Of a stretch of DNA of 64,000 bases, positions 23,480-36,100 are shown one piece after another. A program made the position numbers and the translations under genes. Source of the stretch: Zhengitettix transpicula (Eukaryota > Arthropoda > Insecta > Orthoptera > Tetrigidae). Positions within the stretch are counted from its first letter, which is position 1, and every line of letters begins with the position of its first letter. Where the stretch lies: contig CM073596.1 of the NCBI GenBank assembly GCA_037074705.1, positions 10,124,001-10,188,000 on the forward strand, given 5' to 3'. The notes beneath the pieces are model-generated. The model saw only the letters and a list, made by a program, of their open reading frames with translations. It did no database searches and was not told the origin of the DNA.

Positions 23480-23890
23480 GCCAGCAAACGTGCGTACGTA
23501 CCCACCAGCCAGCGAGGTTTCGTGGCGGAGCGGCTGGCCAAAGATCCCAGCGCGTGGAAGAGCGACCACTCCCCCTGTCTGCGCAGCTACACTCCGTGTC
23601 TGTCTGTCTGTCCGTCGCAGCAGCGCAATGGCAGACACCGCCGCCAAGGCGCACAGGAAGCGGCGCGTTAAGCCAGCTTCCGGTCGCAGGGAAGGGGGAA
23701 CAAGCAGCAAAGTCATTACTTCTCCATACGCCAATTACTGCGACCACGGTACTGGAAACAAAAAGGCAGCGTCGCTGTCGTCATTACCCAAGACGCACCC
23801 TCGATGGAAGTTATCTGAACCGGAAGGAGGTCGCAGAGACCTGCTTAACCTTGAGGCCCGTTGCTCATCCAGTCTATTACTGGAGACGTA
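23480..23890 (+). other. GC-rich block with open frame, possible first exon or promoter
   Basis: GC rises sharply between 23,480 and 23,720. ATG at 23627 (context gcaATGGca) opens a frame starting MADTAAKAHRKRRVKPASGR, to a stop at ~23889. Other frames are open too, as expected of GC-rich DNA, and I see no homologue or clear splice partner. Confidence 0.2.
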
Positions 23891-24984
23891 AATCACGCCA
23901 AACGGTTTGATAACCTCTACACCTCGACATCCTTAATTATTTTACAGTTCACGTGATCGCTCTTCTTCTAACATCCAATATTGGTCGGCGAAAACACAAT
24001 TACACATCCTGAAAAAGTTCCTTTAAAAAAAACATCACGCGCTCCTGCCATGCAGCAACAAAAAAGTCATCATAAATTAAGAAAATCATATTTTATTTTA
24101 AGCAGAATCCGTCGCTATCCATCCTTCACCTCTCTGCTTGGTTTAATGGATGCCACACACCCAGAAAACGAGAGCGGATGTTATCAAAATCCTCTGGCTG
24201 CTGACGACCTTCTGATTAATTACCCCTCCCTCCAAATAAACCGTGATAAATTGAGGCACTATTCCATAATTTTTAGAAGTCTGTGCCCATATTCTCAATG
24301 CCAGAGTGGTCTGAGTGTATTTTATTCAACGCTCGAGAAATGGCAGCAGAAAGAATTCTGGGGTACACATTGCCATAAATGTGTAGTAAAAACTAAAAAC
24401 CCTTACCTGGCGCTATTGTCCGAGAAACCCCCAAAATTGATGGGTTCGTTGGAACGTGGTGCGCCGTGCCGATCATAACCCCGCCATCCAGACAATAATT
24501 CTCGAAAAGCGATGGAAAAAGAGGACCAGATCAATTGGTGGATTGAGACAACCAATGAAGGGGAATGAGAGGAACATCGTCGAAAACGGGGATTCGGTCT
24601 GAGGAGAGAGTAGCAAGAGGTTGGACGAATGATGTAGATGAGGAAAAATAAAAAGAAAGAGCCTGGGTAAATAAACTACGCGGTCAGCGGGACACGACCA
24701 ATTCATCAGTCAGCCAGCAACGCAATCGTCGCCAGAATTCCTGGGAAGGGAAGAAATGCCTTCCTGATGTTGCTATCAGGAAAGTTAGTATGTAAATATC
24801 GTTACCACTACGTGCCAAAAACACGTCATACCACCGTTAGATGGTAGATTGCATTTGCCAAATCTCATGTTCCAAGACTGAACAAATGTTTTTTTCATAT
24901 AATTGTGTAATTATGTTTTTGTTAAAATTACATTCCCCTGTGAATAAAATAGTACAAGTAAACAATTTATTCACTGGCGCCGAT
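23891..24984. other. Unannotated interval
   Basis: A 165-codon frame at 23,981-24,478 begins with TTG and has no recognisable domain; 24,480-24,720 is purine-rich and may be old LINE sequence. Nothing firm. Confidence 0.3.
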
Positions 24985-25039
24985 AGCCTTCATATTAAAA
25001 TAAACAAATACCCATTGTGTGAAAAATATGAGATTTCCC

Positions 25040-25910
25040 CCTCTCCATTCCACCATTGTGAATGGTTGCGTGGACAACGCAGACTAACCTTAAACCAATC
25101 CGTCATTTACCACCACGTTTGGGTCACACATGTTGTTCGCGAAGTTGCCGGACCCTGCCGTTGGGAAAAAGGTCAGGATTGGACCAACCAACTCCAAGGC
25201 CACCTTGTTCACCAGATATGACGCCCATACATTTCTTCTTTTGAGGGGGAGTTATGTGAGACACTGGACATTACAGACCTCCAGCCATTGCCATCACTGA
25301 TGATGAGACTGTGCTCCAGCGGTGACAGGAAATCGAATCGCGTCGTTGCTGACCTTCGTCATTTACCACCACCTTTGGATCACACATGTTGTTCGCGAAG
25401 TTGACGGACCCTGCCGTTGGGAAAATGGTCAGGATTGGGCCAGCCAATTCCCTGGCCACCTTGTTCACCAGATATGACGTCCATACATTTCTTCTTTTGA
25501 GGGGGAGTTATGTGAGACACTGGACATTACAGACCTCCAGCCATTGCCATCACTGATGATGAGACTGTGCTCCAGCGGTGACAGGAAATTGAATCGCATC
25601 GTTGCTGCTCCTCGTCATTTACCACCACCTTTGGGTCACACATGTCGTTCGCGAAGTTGCGGAACCCTGCCGTTGGGAAAATGGTCAGGATTGGACCAGC
25701 CAATTCCCTGGCCACCTTGATCACCAGATATGACGCCCATACATTTCTTTTTTTTTGGGGGGGGGGGAGTTATGTGAGACACTGGATATTACAGACCTCC
25801 AGCCATTGCCACCAATGACTGCGCTCCAGCTGTGACAGGAAATCGAATCGCGTCGTTGCTGACCTTCGTGCGACGAACGGGGTGTCCACCTTGAGGTTTC
25901 CTTTGATTCG
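25040..25910 (+). repeat. Tandem array (~256-bp unit, about 3 copies) of a transposase C-terminus
   Basis: CATTTACCACCAC(C/G)TTTGG recurs at 25104, 25360 and 25616, and the following ~250 bases repeat closely. Translation of each unit gives a broken P-W-P-P-x-S-P-D-M-T-x-I-H-F-F-F, matching the last catalytic block (W-P-x-R-S-P-D-L-T-P-x-D-F-F-L-W-G) of a Tc1/mariner-superfamily transposase common in insects. The last copy runs on to CDERGVHLE, like the R-G-A-H-I-E end of that protein. Stops throughout. Confidence 0.7.
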
Positions 25911-25974
25911 GAAAAGAAACTTCAGTATATACTGGCCCTTTGCTACCAATTTTTCGTGTATTTAGTTTTTCATG

Positions 25975-26560
25975 TAATGAAGGATTATGAAAATGAAAAT
26001 AAATGTTGGAAAAACTAAGATTATGGAAGTAAACAAATAATAAGGACAGAGGAAGGCAGGAAAGCTGTATAGATACTTGGCTGGATACTTGGACATGGGT
26101 GATGGAAGATTGGAAGAGCTCAAGAGAGAAAAATGGTTAGGTTATCAGCAGAAATAAATATAAATTATTTCGTAATAGAAATCTGGATATAGAATTGCAA
26201 GGATGTGATACGTGGACAGTGGGAAAGAGATAGGACATAGGCATTAGATATGTGAATATGCAGAAAGATGCAGAACATAAGATTGGTGAACAGCTACTGA
26301 GAAGAATATAAGAGGAAATGACTTTTGTTAAACATAAATTATGAAAAAAAAAAAGTGGTTGGGAAATGTGATGCGAGGAGCTGTGAATTCTCACTACATC
26401 TTTACAAGGATCGATTGAAGTTGACGGGTGATATTAAGTTTGGAGATTTAAAAAAAACACGAAGAGGAAATCGTGGGGGCTGTTGTTGCACTCGGAATCT
26501 GTTATTTGGCACAACACCAAATAATGATGAACGTTTCATGTGCTTGGAATAAATTCTTGT
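25975..26560 (+). pseudogene. LINE reverse-transcriptase C-terminal relic
   Basis: Frames read KIMKMKINVGKTKIMEVNK, then LLRRI.EEMTFVKH and KKWLGNVMRGA. The order K-M-K-I-N-x-x-K-T-K-x-M, then (R)W-x-G-x-x-M-R, is that of LINE-type endonuclease/reverse transcriptase C-termini (RTE/CR1-like). Many stops. Confidence 0.5.
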
Positions 26561-26689
26561 CGTAAGGAAGGGCACATGAATGGAGTTACAGGCTATAATT
26601 ATATTATTTTCTGGTATATTAGTCTTTACAGTAATTAATGACGATTACTAAACCCATATTTGACTTTGTACGTATCAGTAACATGGACA

Positions 26690-26910
26690 TTAGGTAAAAG
26701 AGGGAGAAGAAAAACCTGGAAATGTGGTGGTGGATGAGAATTTAAAAGTGGACAGATATGGTGACAAGGGAAGAGGTTTTAAGAAGCATAAATAATCCAT
26801 TATCCATGGAAGGACGGATACGTGGATAGTGGATGAAGAAGGAATTGCGGAATGATCTGTTTGGACGATTGAGCAACCGTTTCTAGGGAAATGCTGAGGA
26901 AGGACAGAAA
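26690..26910 (+). repeat. Second copy of the 6,890-7,260 repeat block
   Basis: Shares GTGGACAGATATGGTG, CCAT(T)ATCCATGGA and GAAGAAGGA with the first copy. It ends ~140 bases before the first pacifastin exon, so it may lie in that promoter. Confidence 0.45.
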
Positions 26911-27046
26911 TGCGACAGGAAATGTCACATTATTTGTCCTTGTATCCGAGAGTGACCTTGCATTGATAAGAAAGTCGGTGTCTGTGTCTGTGAAAAAGAG
27001 AATCAAGACTGACCTCTGATCGTTACAGTCACCGCTGACCATCGCC

Positions 27047-27110
27047 ATGGAGAAGATCGTCGTCGTGTTGGTTTATCTCGTAACCGTAGCCGCAGGATTC
27101 CCCACTGAAG
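27047..27110 (+). CDS. Pacifastin locus, first exon A (signal peptide)
   Basis: 64 nt starting ATGGAGAAG. It encodes MEKIVVVLVYLVTVAAGFPT, a basic start followed by a hydrophobic core, then a Gly-Phe-Pro stretch near the likely cleavage point. The donor is GAAG|gtatat, phase 1. The start was chosen because it is the only ATG giving a signal peptide in frame with the next exon. Confidence 0.82.
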
Positions 27111-30100
27111 GTATATATATATGTATATAGTATACATTTCAGAGCATGGTTTTCCAAAGATAATAACTACTGCGGTACTACGATTGCTGGAAAAAAAGAC
27201 CGGGACCTCTTCCATTCGGATATGGACGTCCAACAATTATATAACAAATTTTTTAAGAACGTTTTCGATTCACCCTGAAACTTTGGAAAACTTTTCAGTT
27301 TCATTAGTCCTTTTTAACTTTGTCTGACAATCAAGGGGAAATAACAGCCAATCGCCTTCTAATTTTAATCGCACTATAGCCTTATGAGAGAGCGCGGAAG
27401 GATATGGGCTAGGAATATAGAGAAGTGCAATGCTCGTAGCGGAAGAGATAATTAGATTGATTTGGTAAACCTTCCGTAACACGTTCGTGTTTGTTCAGTT
27501 CCAGCTAGCCAGAAATGCGTCCCTGGACAAGCTTTCCTGCACGATGACGGATGCAACCAGTGCTTCTGCAGGAATTCGGGGTTGAAGTCAGATGCCGGAT
27601 GCACGCGGATGTCATGTCCACGTACGTAATACACTTCAATTACTCCGAAATAGTTCGTCTGCTCTCATACAGCAGGTAATAAAAAAGAAAAGGAAGAATA
27701 AATCCGGCCGCCATTTTCTATTTCGGCTGTCATACAGCGCCTCTAGTGGCAGGATTACAAACATGAGACGAGCGTGTGAGATTAAAAACCTCATTTAATA
27801 ATAGTTTCATTTTCTTTTGACAAATCAGAAGAAATAAGCTTTACTTTTACACAATCTTTTATATATATTGTAATGATTAAAAGGTTAGCTAATTAATTAA
27901 CAAAATGATTACGATAAAAAACTTTTAATTTGCCAAAGATTAATTTAACAGGTGATCGTTTAGTTTTTACAAATGATTTGCCCCAGGTTTGCACGCTGAT
28001 TTCAAATTTAACAAACATATATATTTTTATTTATAATTTGAGGCGTTCAAAGTAAAATAAAATCTTTTATATTTCACAAACAATCAAATTTAATAACTAT
28101 TCTTCTCAGGGTCTTAAACTGGGTTTGATAAATAAGAACAATAAAAAATTATAAACTAAACAATTAACAATTCAACCAAATTGAAACGAACGGAATACGA
28201 AATCTAACAAAATGAAAAGAACTAAATCTGACTGATACCATTAATTACCGTTTACAGAATTCAATTAGTTTGATTTGTACTTACAAATGTCCTTCCGGTA
28301 CCAGACTTAGTTTTCGGACCTCGGGGACACAATTCACTAAAAGGCCATTAATCACTGATTCTGCACTTGATCAAAACACACGGTTGTATTTCTTGGATTA
28401 TTCCTCCGGGAACTCGATCAGCCGCACCTCCGGTCAACAGTCGGACGTATTATTTCTCAAAGCCTTTATGCAGAAAAATGTTATTTCGGTACGCGTATGT
28501 ATCTAAACGTGGCGCTAAACTTTTTGTTTCAGCTCTGCGGTTTTTATAACGTGTCTCTCCGTCCAGACCTTTTTACTTAGATTTTTAAAACATATAAGTC
28601 TCTCAGTTGAATTTTTAAGCTTGGGCCACGCTGCTCGTTCTCTTAAATTTTGCTCCCTTTCTCGACCATAATATCCTCCAGACTGCCTTCAACCAGTCCC
28701 AGCGGCTCACAACAAAGACCGCCGACAAAAAACTTGCCGTCATTGTTGTCTTTTAAGAATTTGTACCGCTAAACAATCCAATTATTTAAACAATTAATTG
28801 CCTCCTTAATTAGAATTACAATATATTGTATTTACTATTAAATGATATTTAAATTGCCAAAATGTAGTAAATGCAATTAAATGACAATTAAATTTCAAAT
28901 TAATTTGCCCCTAAATATAATAATTACTATCAATTGAGATTCTATATAAGAAAATTAAAATGATTGGAATTTCATTAAAAAGATCAGAGTTTAAAATATA
29001 CAACAAAGTTAATTTATTAAAATCAAATTATTATAATAATTGAAATAATATTACACGTTGGTAAAAACTTGATAATATGCCACGGTTTGAACTCAGGGCC
29101 GACTATCGGGCCTCCAACAAAGAATAAGAACGTTTTCGACAAAGAATATTTATGACAAAATTTACAAAGTACGAACATTCTTAATTTAAACAATCAGTGA
29201 AATATTGAAATCTGATGATAAATATCATTTACTGTTGGGTTTACATATAATAAACTCTTAAATTTACCTTATCGTTTTGCTGTGTGAAAAAGAAGGGGGC
29301 TCATACACACTCGATTATTATTTAACATTTTCATTTACGGCCCGATAAATATTTATTCCACGAAAATATCGACTGTTTAACATGTTTGAAAATTTAAATC
29401 ACCCCCTCTTGGTGGAGTTAAACGACAAGTTGAATGTCATAATTAAAGTCAGTGACAACCATAACTATGGATTTGACTCCAATATCGATTTTTAATGCGT
29501 TATTTTTATGTAACGCTATTCCACCCCCACGCTGAAGGGTGTTTCACTCCCAGGCCCGATCACGTAGAGAAATTTTATTTATCACAAAATATTTTTATTA
29601 GACGCAAAAATCGGCTGATTAACATGTTTGAAAATTTCTACCCTGTCACACCCCAGCGCGTTGTCCAGATTGTCATAAATAAACTCATCAACAGCCATAT
29701 CCCCGATTTGTCTCTAATCTTGGTTGTTTTTGCGTGTGCACTTCCCACGCCGAAAAGAGTTGAAATTATACACAATCAAAAACATCGGTAGACATACTGC
29801 CAATCTAATTAACCCTGAAAAATATTTATTCAACGCAAATTACGACCGTGATTGCATGTTAAAAATAGCAACGCTAGTTCACCATCGCCTCTGTGGGGTT
29901 AAACGGCAAGTTGAATGTCATAATTAAACTCATCGTCATCCACAACCCTGAATTTCACTCAAATATCGTTTGTATTCACGTTATTTTCTTCTAACGACCC
30001 TCCACCCCTACCCCTAAGGGTGCTACTTTTCCATGCTGTAAATAGTTGAAATTATACACAGATAACATCGGTAGAAACATATTTATCCGACTTAAATATT

Positions 30101-33100
30101 GGTCGTGCTACCATGTTTGAATATTTCCACACCAGCTCCTTGGGGGGTGGTAGATGTGTCTCACCCCCACAGTGTTTGTTTCCTGGTCGCAAAGAACCCG
30201 TGTACGAATTTTTGGTGTAATTTGCTCCACGGCTGTAGATTGGTATGCGGAACATACAGACATACATACAAACAAACAAACACACTGCTTTATTTATTAG
30301 ATTTGTAGCTGTTTTAATGTTATATCACAAATCAGTATTTTTCTCAATTTCGCATGTTGACGCAACAAAATTGCCGAGTGATACCGAAAACACTGACCCC
30401 GTGACTCCTTTCCACTTAGATTGCAGAAAGGTCACGATATCGTTCGGACTTCGGATACTGACTGAATTTTCCCAAATAGTGTAAACAAATGCAGTCTACG
30501 TCCACGTGGGACCGTCGTGTTTCCCCGTTACGTGGCAGAGGAAAAAATGAATTTAAATGCGGTAGGGTGGGAAAAAAGCCGTATAGAATCTGACACGTCC
30601 AGAAAAATTTTTTAAACATTGGTCGCATATAATTTCGCCGGATAACAGATTTCTACGGAATTAGACAAACCTATATGTCACAATACGCGGGGCTAGAACC
30701 CGTTCTGATATCTTCGGGAAAGCTCGGGTCACTTCGGAAGGGCATACGTCATACTCGTCAGACGATTCTTCATATTTAACGGTATTGATTTTGGTAAATG
30801 AAATTGGAAAATTAATCTGACTTAATTAATATAAATAATTCAGAAATTTACTAAAGTAATTTACATATAATACTTACTTACTCCATGGCTTTACGATCAA
30901 TTAAGGACCTTGGCCTCCAAAATTATATTTCTCCAATCGTCCCTGTCCTAAGCCCGCCTACGCCACCTCCTGACTCCGACCGTTCTATTTACATACCACT
31001 GTGAACAAAAAGTAAGGTTAATTTATTTATAAAATATAAATACTTTATTTATTATTCCTAATCCATTTCATCCCCTTCAAAGTAATCCCCGTCCGATAAA
31101 ACGCCTTTTCTTCCTACGATTTTTCCAGTACTCGAAACAGTCGGAATGGTCTTTTTCTGGTATAGCCTTCAAGACCTTCTTCGAATCGGTTTTTATCTCC
31201 TCAATCGTGTCAAAACGGCGTCCCCGCATTGGCCTTTTGAGTTTTCTGAATAGCCAGAAGTCGCACGGAGCCAAATCAGGCGAATACGGTGGTTGCGGAA
31301 CTATATGAGTCGAGTTTTTGGAAAAAAAGTCGCGAAGAACCAATGCAGTATGACATGGTGCATTATCGTGATTAAGGAACCAAGAGTTGTTCCGGCCGTT
31401 TCAGACGAATAGCTTCACGCAAACTACGCATAACGCTCAAATAATATTATTTGTTGACAGTTTGGCCCGGCGGAAGGAATTCATAGTGGACCACACCACG
31501 ATAATCAAAGAAATCTGTCAACATCACCTTGATTTTCGGTCTTGCTTCACCTTTTGAACGATATTCGCTGGATTGGTCGGTGGTTTCAGGGTCGTATGCG
31601 TAAATCCAACTCTCGTCTCCAGTAATGATGCATTTCAAGTGGTCCTGACAGTCAGACAGCAAAGTTTCACACACATCAACGCGACGATTTTTTTTCCAAA
31701 AAATTGAGCGATTTTCGCACCAATCGAGACTTGACGCGTTTGAGACACAAAACATTGTTCAAAATGGTTTGGGCTGAGCCAAATGATATTCCAACACTAT
31801 CAGCGAGATCTCTAATTGTCCATCGACGATTTTCAAGCACCAAATCTTTGATATTTTGGACGTGGCCCTCGTCGGTAGACGTTGATGGTCGTCCAGAGCG
31901 CGGTTCGTCTTCAACGCGTTCTCGGCCCTCTTTGAACTCGTTGAACCACTTATAAACGTTTTTTTGTTCTATAGTTTGATCACCAGAGGCCTTCAGCAAC
32001 ATTTTCAACGTGTCCGCACAAGAATATTCGTTCCGCAAACAAAATTTGACGCAAGTTATTTGCATAACTAAATCACCCATGCAAAAATCGAAATATTCAC
32101 TTTTGGTTGTTTACAAAAACACGTGTAACTCGGAGATAATTAAACCTTTTAACAAACAGACGCTTGGCAAATGTTATAGACAGTCCTACCAGCCTATGAA
32201 AAAAAAATTTACCTGCCTTCCTAATCCCCGGGGGTTAAAAATGACAATTTCACCTTACTTTTTGATTACAGTGGTATAATAAATGAACGAATTAGAGAAA
32301 TAACACGAGAAATTAGCGACACGGTAGGCGTTTCGATCAACTGTAGTGATCTTTGCCAATACTGTCGCCAAACTGAAGTGATAAAGCCAAAGTTTCAGTG
32401 CAATACAAAGAATAAGAATACCAGATTATAAATTAACAAAGATTATTTAATAACCATCATACTGTTTAAATGAAAAGTGTCTTGTTTAATATTTGAACAA
32501 AATTTGTTGAACTTAATGATGGAGCATTTCTATGATTAACCTTTTTTAACGATTAACCTTATTATCTAGAATAATAGTACTATCAAAAATGAAGGAATGA
32601 TTGAGATCCAAACAATGTTTAGTGATACGAGGTGGAAAATGTACAATATCTTTTTGTTCCTTAATTCTGGTTAATAAAGATCGTTTAGTATGGCCCATAT
32701 AACAATATCAGCAACTAATTTGATAAACACCATTATGGAAATCAATAGAATTAAGACAATCTTTGTTTTTTTTACAAAATAAGTCAAAGAATTACAGATA
32801 TATTTAGTTTTTTGAATAATATTTTAAATTTTGTATACAAACAATCATAACGTTAAAACAATAAAATTTATAGTATTGATTTTTTGACGGACGACAGCTT
32901 TTTTTATCATCATAAATGTAATTAATTCTAAGATGAATGAATTTGACAGTGAAATAATAATAACTAGCAGTTAAAATTCTGAACACATAGTTAAGGTTCT
33001 CAGAATGATGTGATATATCAGACAATAACACAACTTTGACAACAAAATTAAAAACCATTGTCTACTCGTAATTAGTTGGATGATTATATAAAAAATTCAA

Positions 33101-36100
33101 AACTCTGAGTAAGTTTTTATGAAAGCAATTAAAAATTAAAAAATGATTCTGACTGTATGTTATGCAGGTCGTTAATACCTTGTGTTACATTTAATAAAAA
33201 TGTTATGTTTGATACACAGTATTTAAATTCAGTTCCAACAAATTTTTCTGTTGAAATATTATTCATCGCAAATAACGACCGTGATTGCATGTTGAAAATA
33301 GCCACGCCCGTCCATTCTCGTCTCTGGGGTTAAACGGCAAGTTGAATGTCAGCGTCATCCATAATCCTGGATTTTACTCCAATATCGGTTGTATTCACAT
33401 TATTTTCTTCTAACGCCCAAATATAACTAAATAAATTAAGTTCATTTGTTATTAAATATGTAAGTAAGAATGTTATACTAATTATACTTATTTTTTTGGA
33501 GGGCAACTATTTTTTTTTACAATATATTTATTTTTAGATGTAACTGAAGATATCTCTGGTCATAGGGATCAAACGTTTTGGGTATAATGAGTGAATTTAT
33601 TTAATGAATTTCTCACTATTTGTTAGTATATAGTATATATTTGGTTGGCGAAAGCATGTTCAAGTATTATCGTAATAAGACCAATAATCCTTAAAAACTC
33701 TCTTATTGCGTTGGATCCTTCATCAATAAACAGAAGCTTTCGACTAACTTGCTGAAATATTATGTCATTGATTTATTACATTTAAAAGTAAATAATATAT
33801 TATATTAATTTTCCTGTGGACTATTTCTGTATATATTTTTATTTGAATATTTCAGTTGAGTAAGGGAAATTTTTAATCGGATTTAAGGAAAACAGAAACA
33901 GAGAGAATGGAGTAATGGTTGTTGGGTTTATTGGCTCCGTATCAAAGACCTTATCACACAACTCAAATCATACATTTGTTTATTTTGTACTAAAAATCGA
34001 CTGACGCATCAAGTTTATCATTGGTGATTTTTCCAAGAGCAGATTTCGTTGTAAGTTTCACTTTGCACCGCCCATAAATTAGGTGGATGTAAGAAGTTCG
34101 TCTCCCTGTGAATAGGCAAAAATAATTTATTTAAAACAGTAAATACTAACATTATATATATATATATTGTAATAAACGACTTGATGGCTTTAATTAATAG
34201 GAATTAAATAAAAAAATTAATTAATATTTAAAAATTTTCTTCTTGAAAGTACACATTATGAGCCCTGCTTTGCACGCCGAATTCCATCAATTTAACAAAC
34301 GTAGACTCGACGCAGACTGAGTTCTTTAAGCGCGCGGTCTCCAGTCTCCACTGTTAACAAAGAGAGACCCGCTGCGATTGTCGTCTTTAAGCACCCGTAC
34401 CGCCAACAATTCAATTATATTAAAAACAATTCATAGCCTGTTTAATTGGTAATACAATATATATAGCTTAAATCTACCGATTTTAGTCAGTAAAACACAA
34501 GTTTTCTCATATAAAGCCAAAAAAAATATTATTTAAAGTACCGCTAAACATTTTCCCTATCTTTGGGGCAAAATTTGTGGATACCACGTCTTTCGAGGCA
34601 AAACACTCATCAAACCATTTTTGGACATTTTCGTAAGAATCGAAGTGCTTGTCAGCGAGCGCGTTGCTCATCGACGAAAACAAGTGGTAGTCGGAGCAGG
34701 CCAGGTCAGATTTTGTTTAATTATTATTGTGTCCGCTTAAAAAATGGCGGCCATTATTGTTGTAGACGACATGCAGCCTTTTTCAGCTACGTACAAATTT
34801 TTATATTACTCAGCACTGGGTTGTCCTATCCTTTTCAAACTGCACCCTGTTCATTACACTCTCACCTATAAATAATTTTTTTTTATGTATCCTGTGTAAC
34901 ACAATGTTATCGATTGCAAGTGAATAAAGTTCTATTTTCGCGGGTTAATTTCTCCAAGAAGAAACATTTTTGGGAGCCTCAACATTTTTTTCTGAATTTA
35001 CATATAATAGGGCAGTAACTATATTGTATTACCAATTAAACAAGCTATTAATTGTTTTTAATAATTAAAAATTTAGCGGTACGAATGCGTAAATGTGACA
35101 ATCAAGGCGGGTTTTTCCTTTGTTTAACAATGGAAACTGAAAAACCGCGCGCTTGGAGAACAGTCAGTCTGCACGGAGATACGAGACAGAACGGCCTACA
35201 TAAAGGAATAGCACAGTAAAATTTTCTAACATAAAAGCATGAATAGAGTTTTCCAGGAGGTCCAACGGAGAGATATGATAGTTTATATAAAACTCGAGTA
35301 AACAGTTTGGCGGAGAGACAAATAAAATCGAAATTTGGAAGCACAAGTTTTGCTTCCCAAATTGAACTAATTGTCACATCGAGAGACTAAGGAAATCTAC
35401 ATCCGGCAACCGGCTGAGGGTAGACTAATCCACATTCCCGGATGGCAGAGACACGAGAGGGCAACGACCACGTGCATTCAAATTCTAAAGTGTAGAATCA
35501 GTGAGTAATGAATGGCCTGTTTTAGTGAGTATTAAATTCAAGCAAGAAGAATCCAAACTGGTACCAGAAGTACTGTCGTGAGTACAAGACAATTATTAAT
35601 ATTTGTAAACGATAATTATAGGGTATAGTCAGATTTTGTTCAAGTTTTTTTTTCATTCGTTTTCTTTTGTTTGTAGTATTTTAATTTTGTATTCCTTTAA
35701 CATCAGGAATTGTTAATATTTTAATTGGAGTGTTCTTATTATCAAACCCAGTTATGACCTTGAGATACAGACTCGACGTATTTGACTGTAATGATGTAAG
35801 AACTGTATTGAAATGAAAAATTAAAGTATTTGTTGTTAACTGGATGAAATTCGGCGTGCAAAATAGATCTTATACAATGCAAAGTTATCAACAATAATAA
35901 TTTTTTTAAAATTTTAAATCTTAAATTAATTTTGTTAATGATTTAAGACCACCTTTTTAATCATTACATATTTGACGTCTTCAACGTGCGGCTATCATTC
36001 AAATTTTAATTAATTTTTTTTGGTGTTTATTAATTCGTTTCATGAACCCTATCAAGGTGTTTATTACATTTATGGCTTCACCAACGTGGGGCAAATTAAT

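Noticed and set aside
23237..23734. 165-codon minus-strand frame in the GC-rich block
   Set aside because: All frames are long here because of base composition; no domain or splice signals support it.
23981..24478. 165-codon plus-strand frame
   Set aside because: It begins with TTG, shows no known domain and lies in repeat-rich intergenic DNA.
25040..25910. CRISPR-like array
   Set aside because: Units are ~256 bp without short spacers and encode transposase fragments; the window is eukaryotic.
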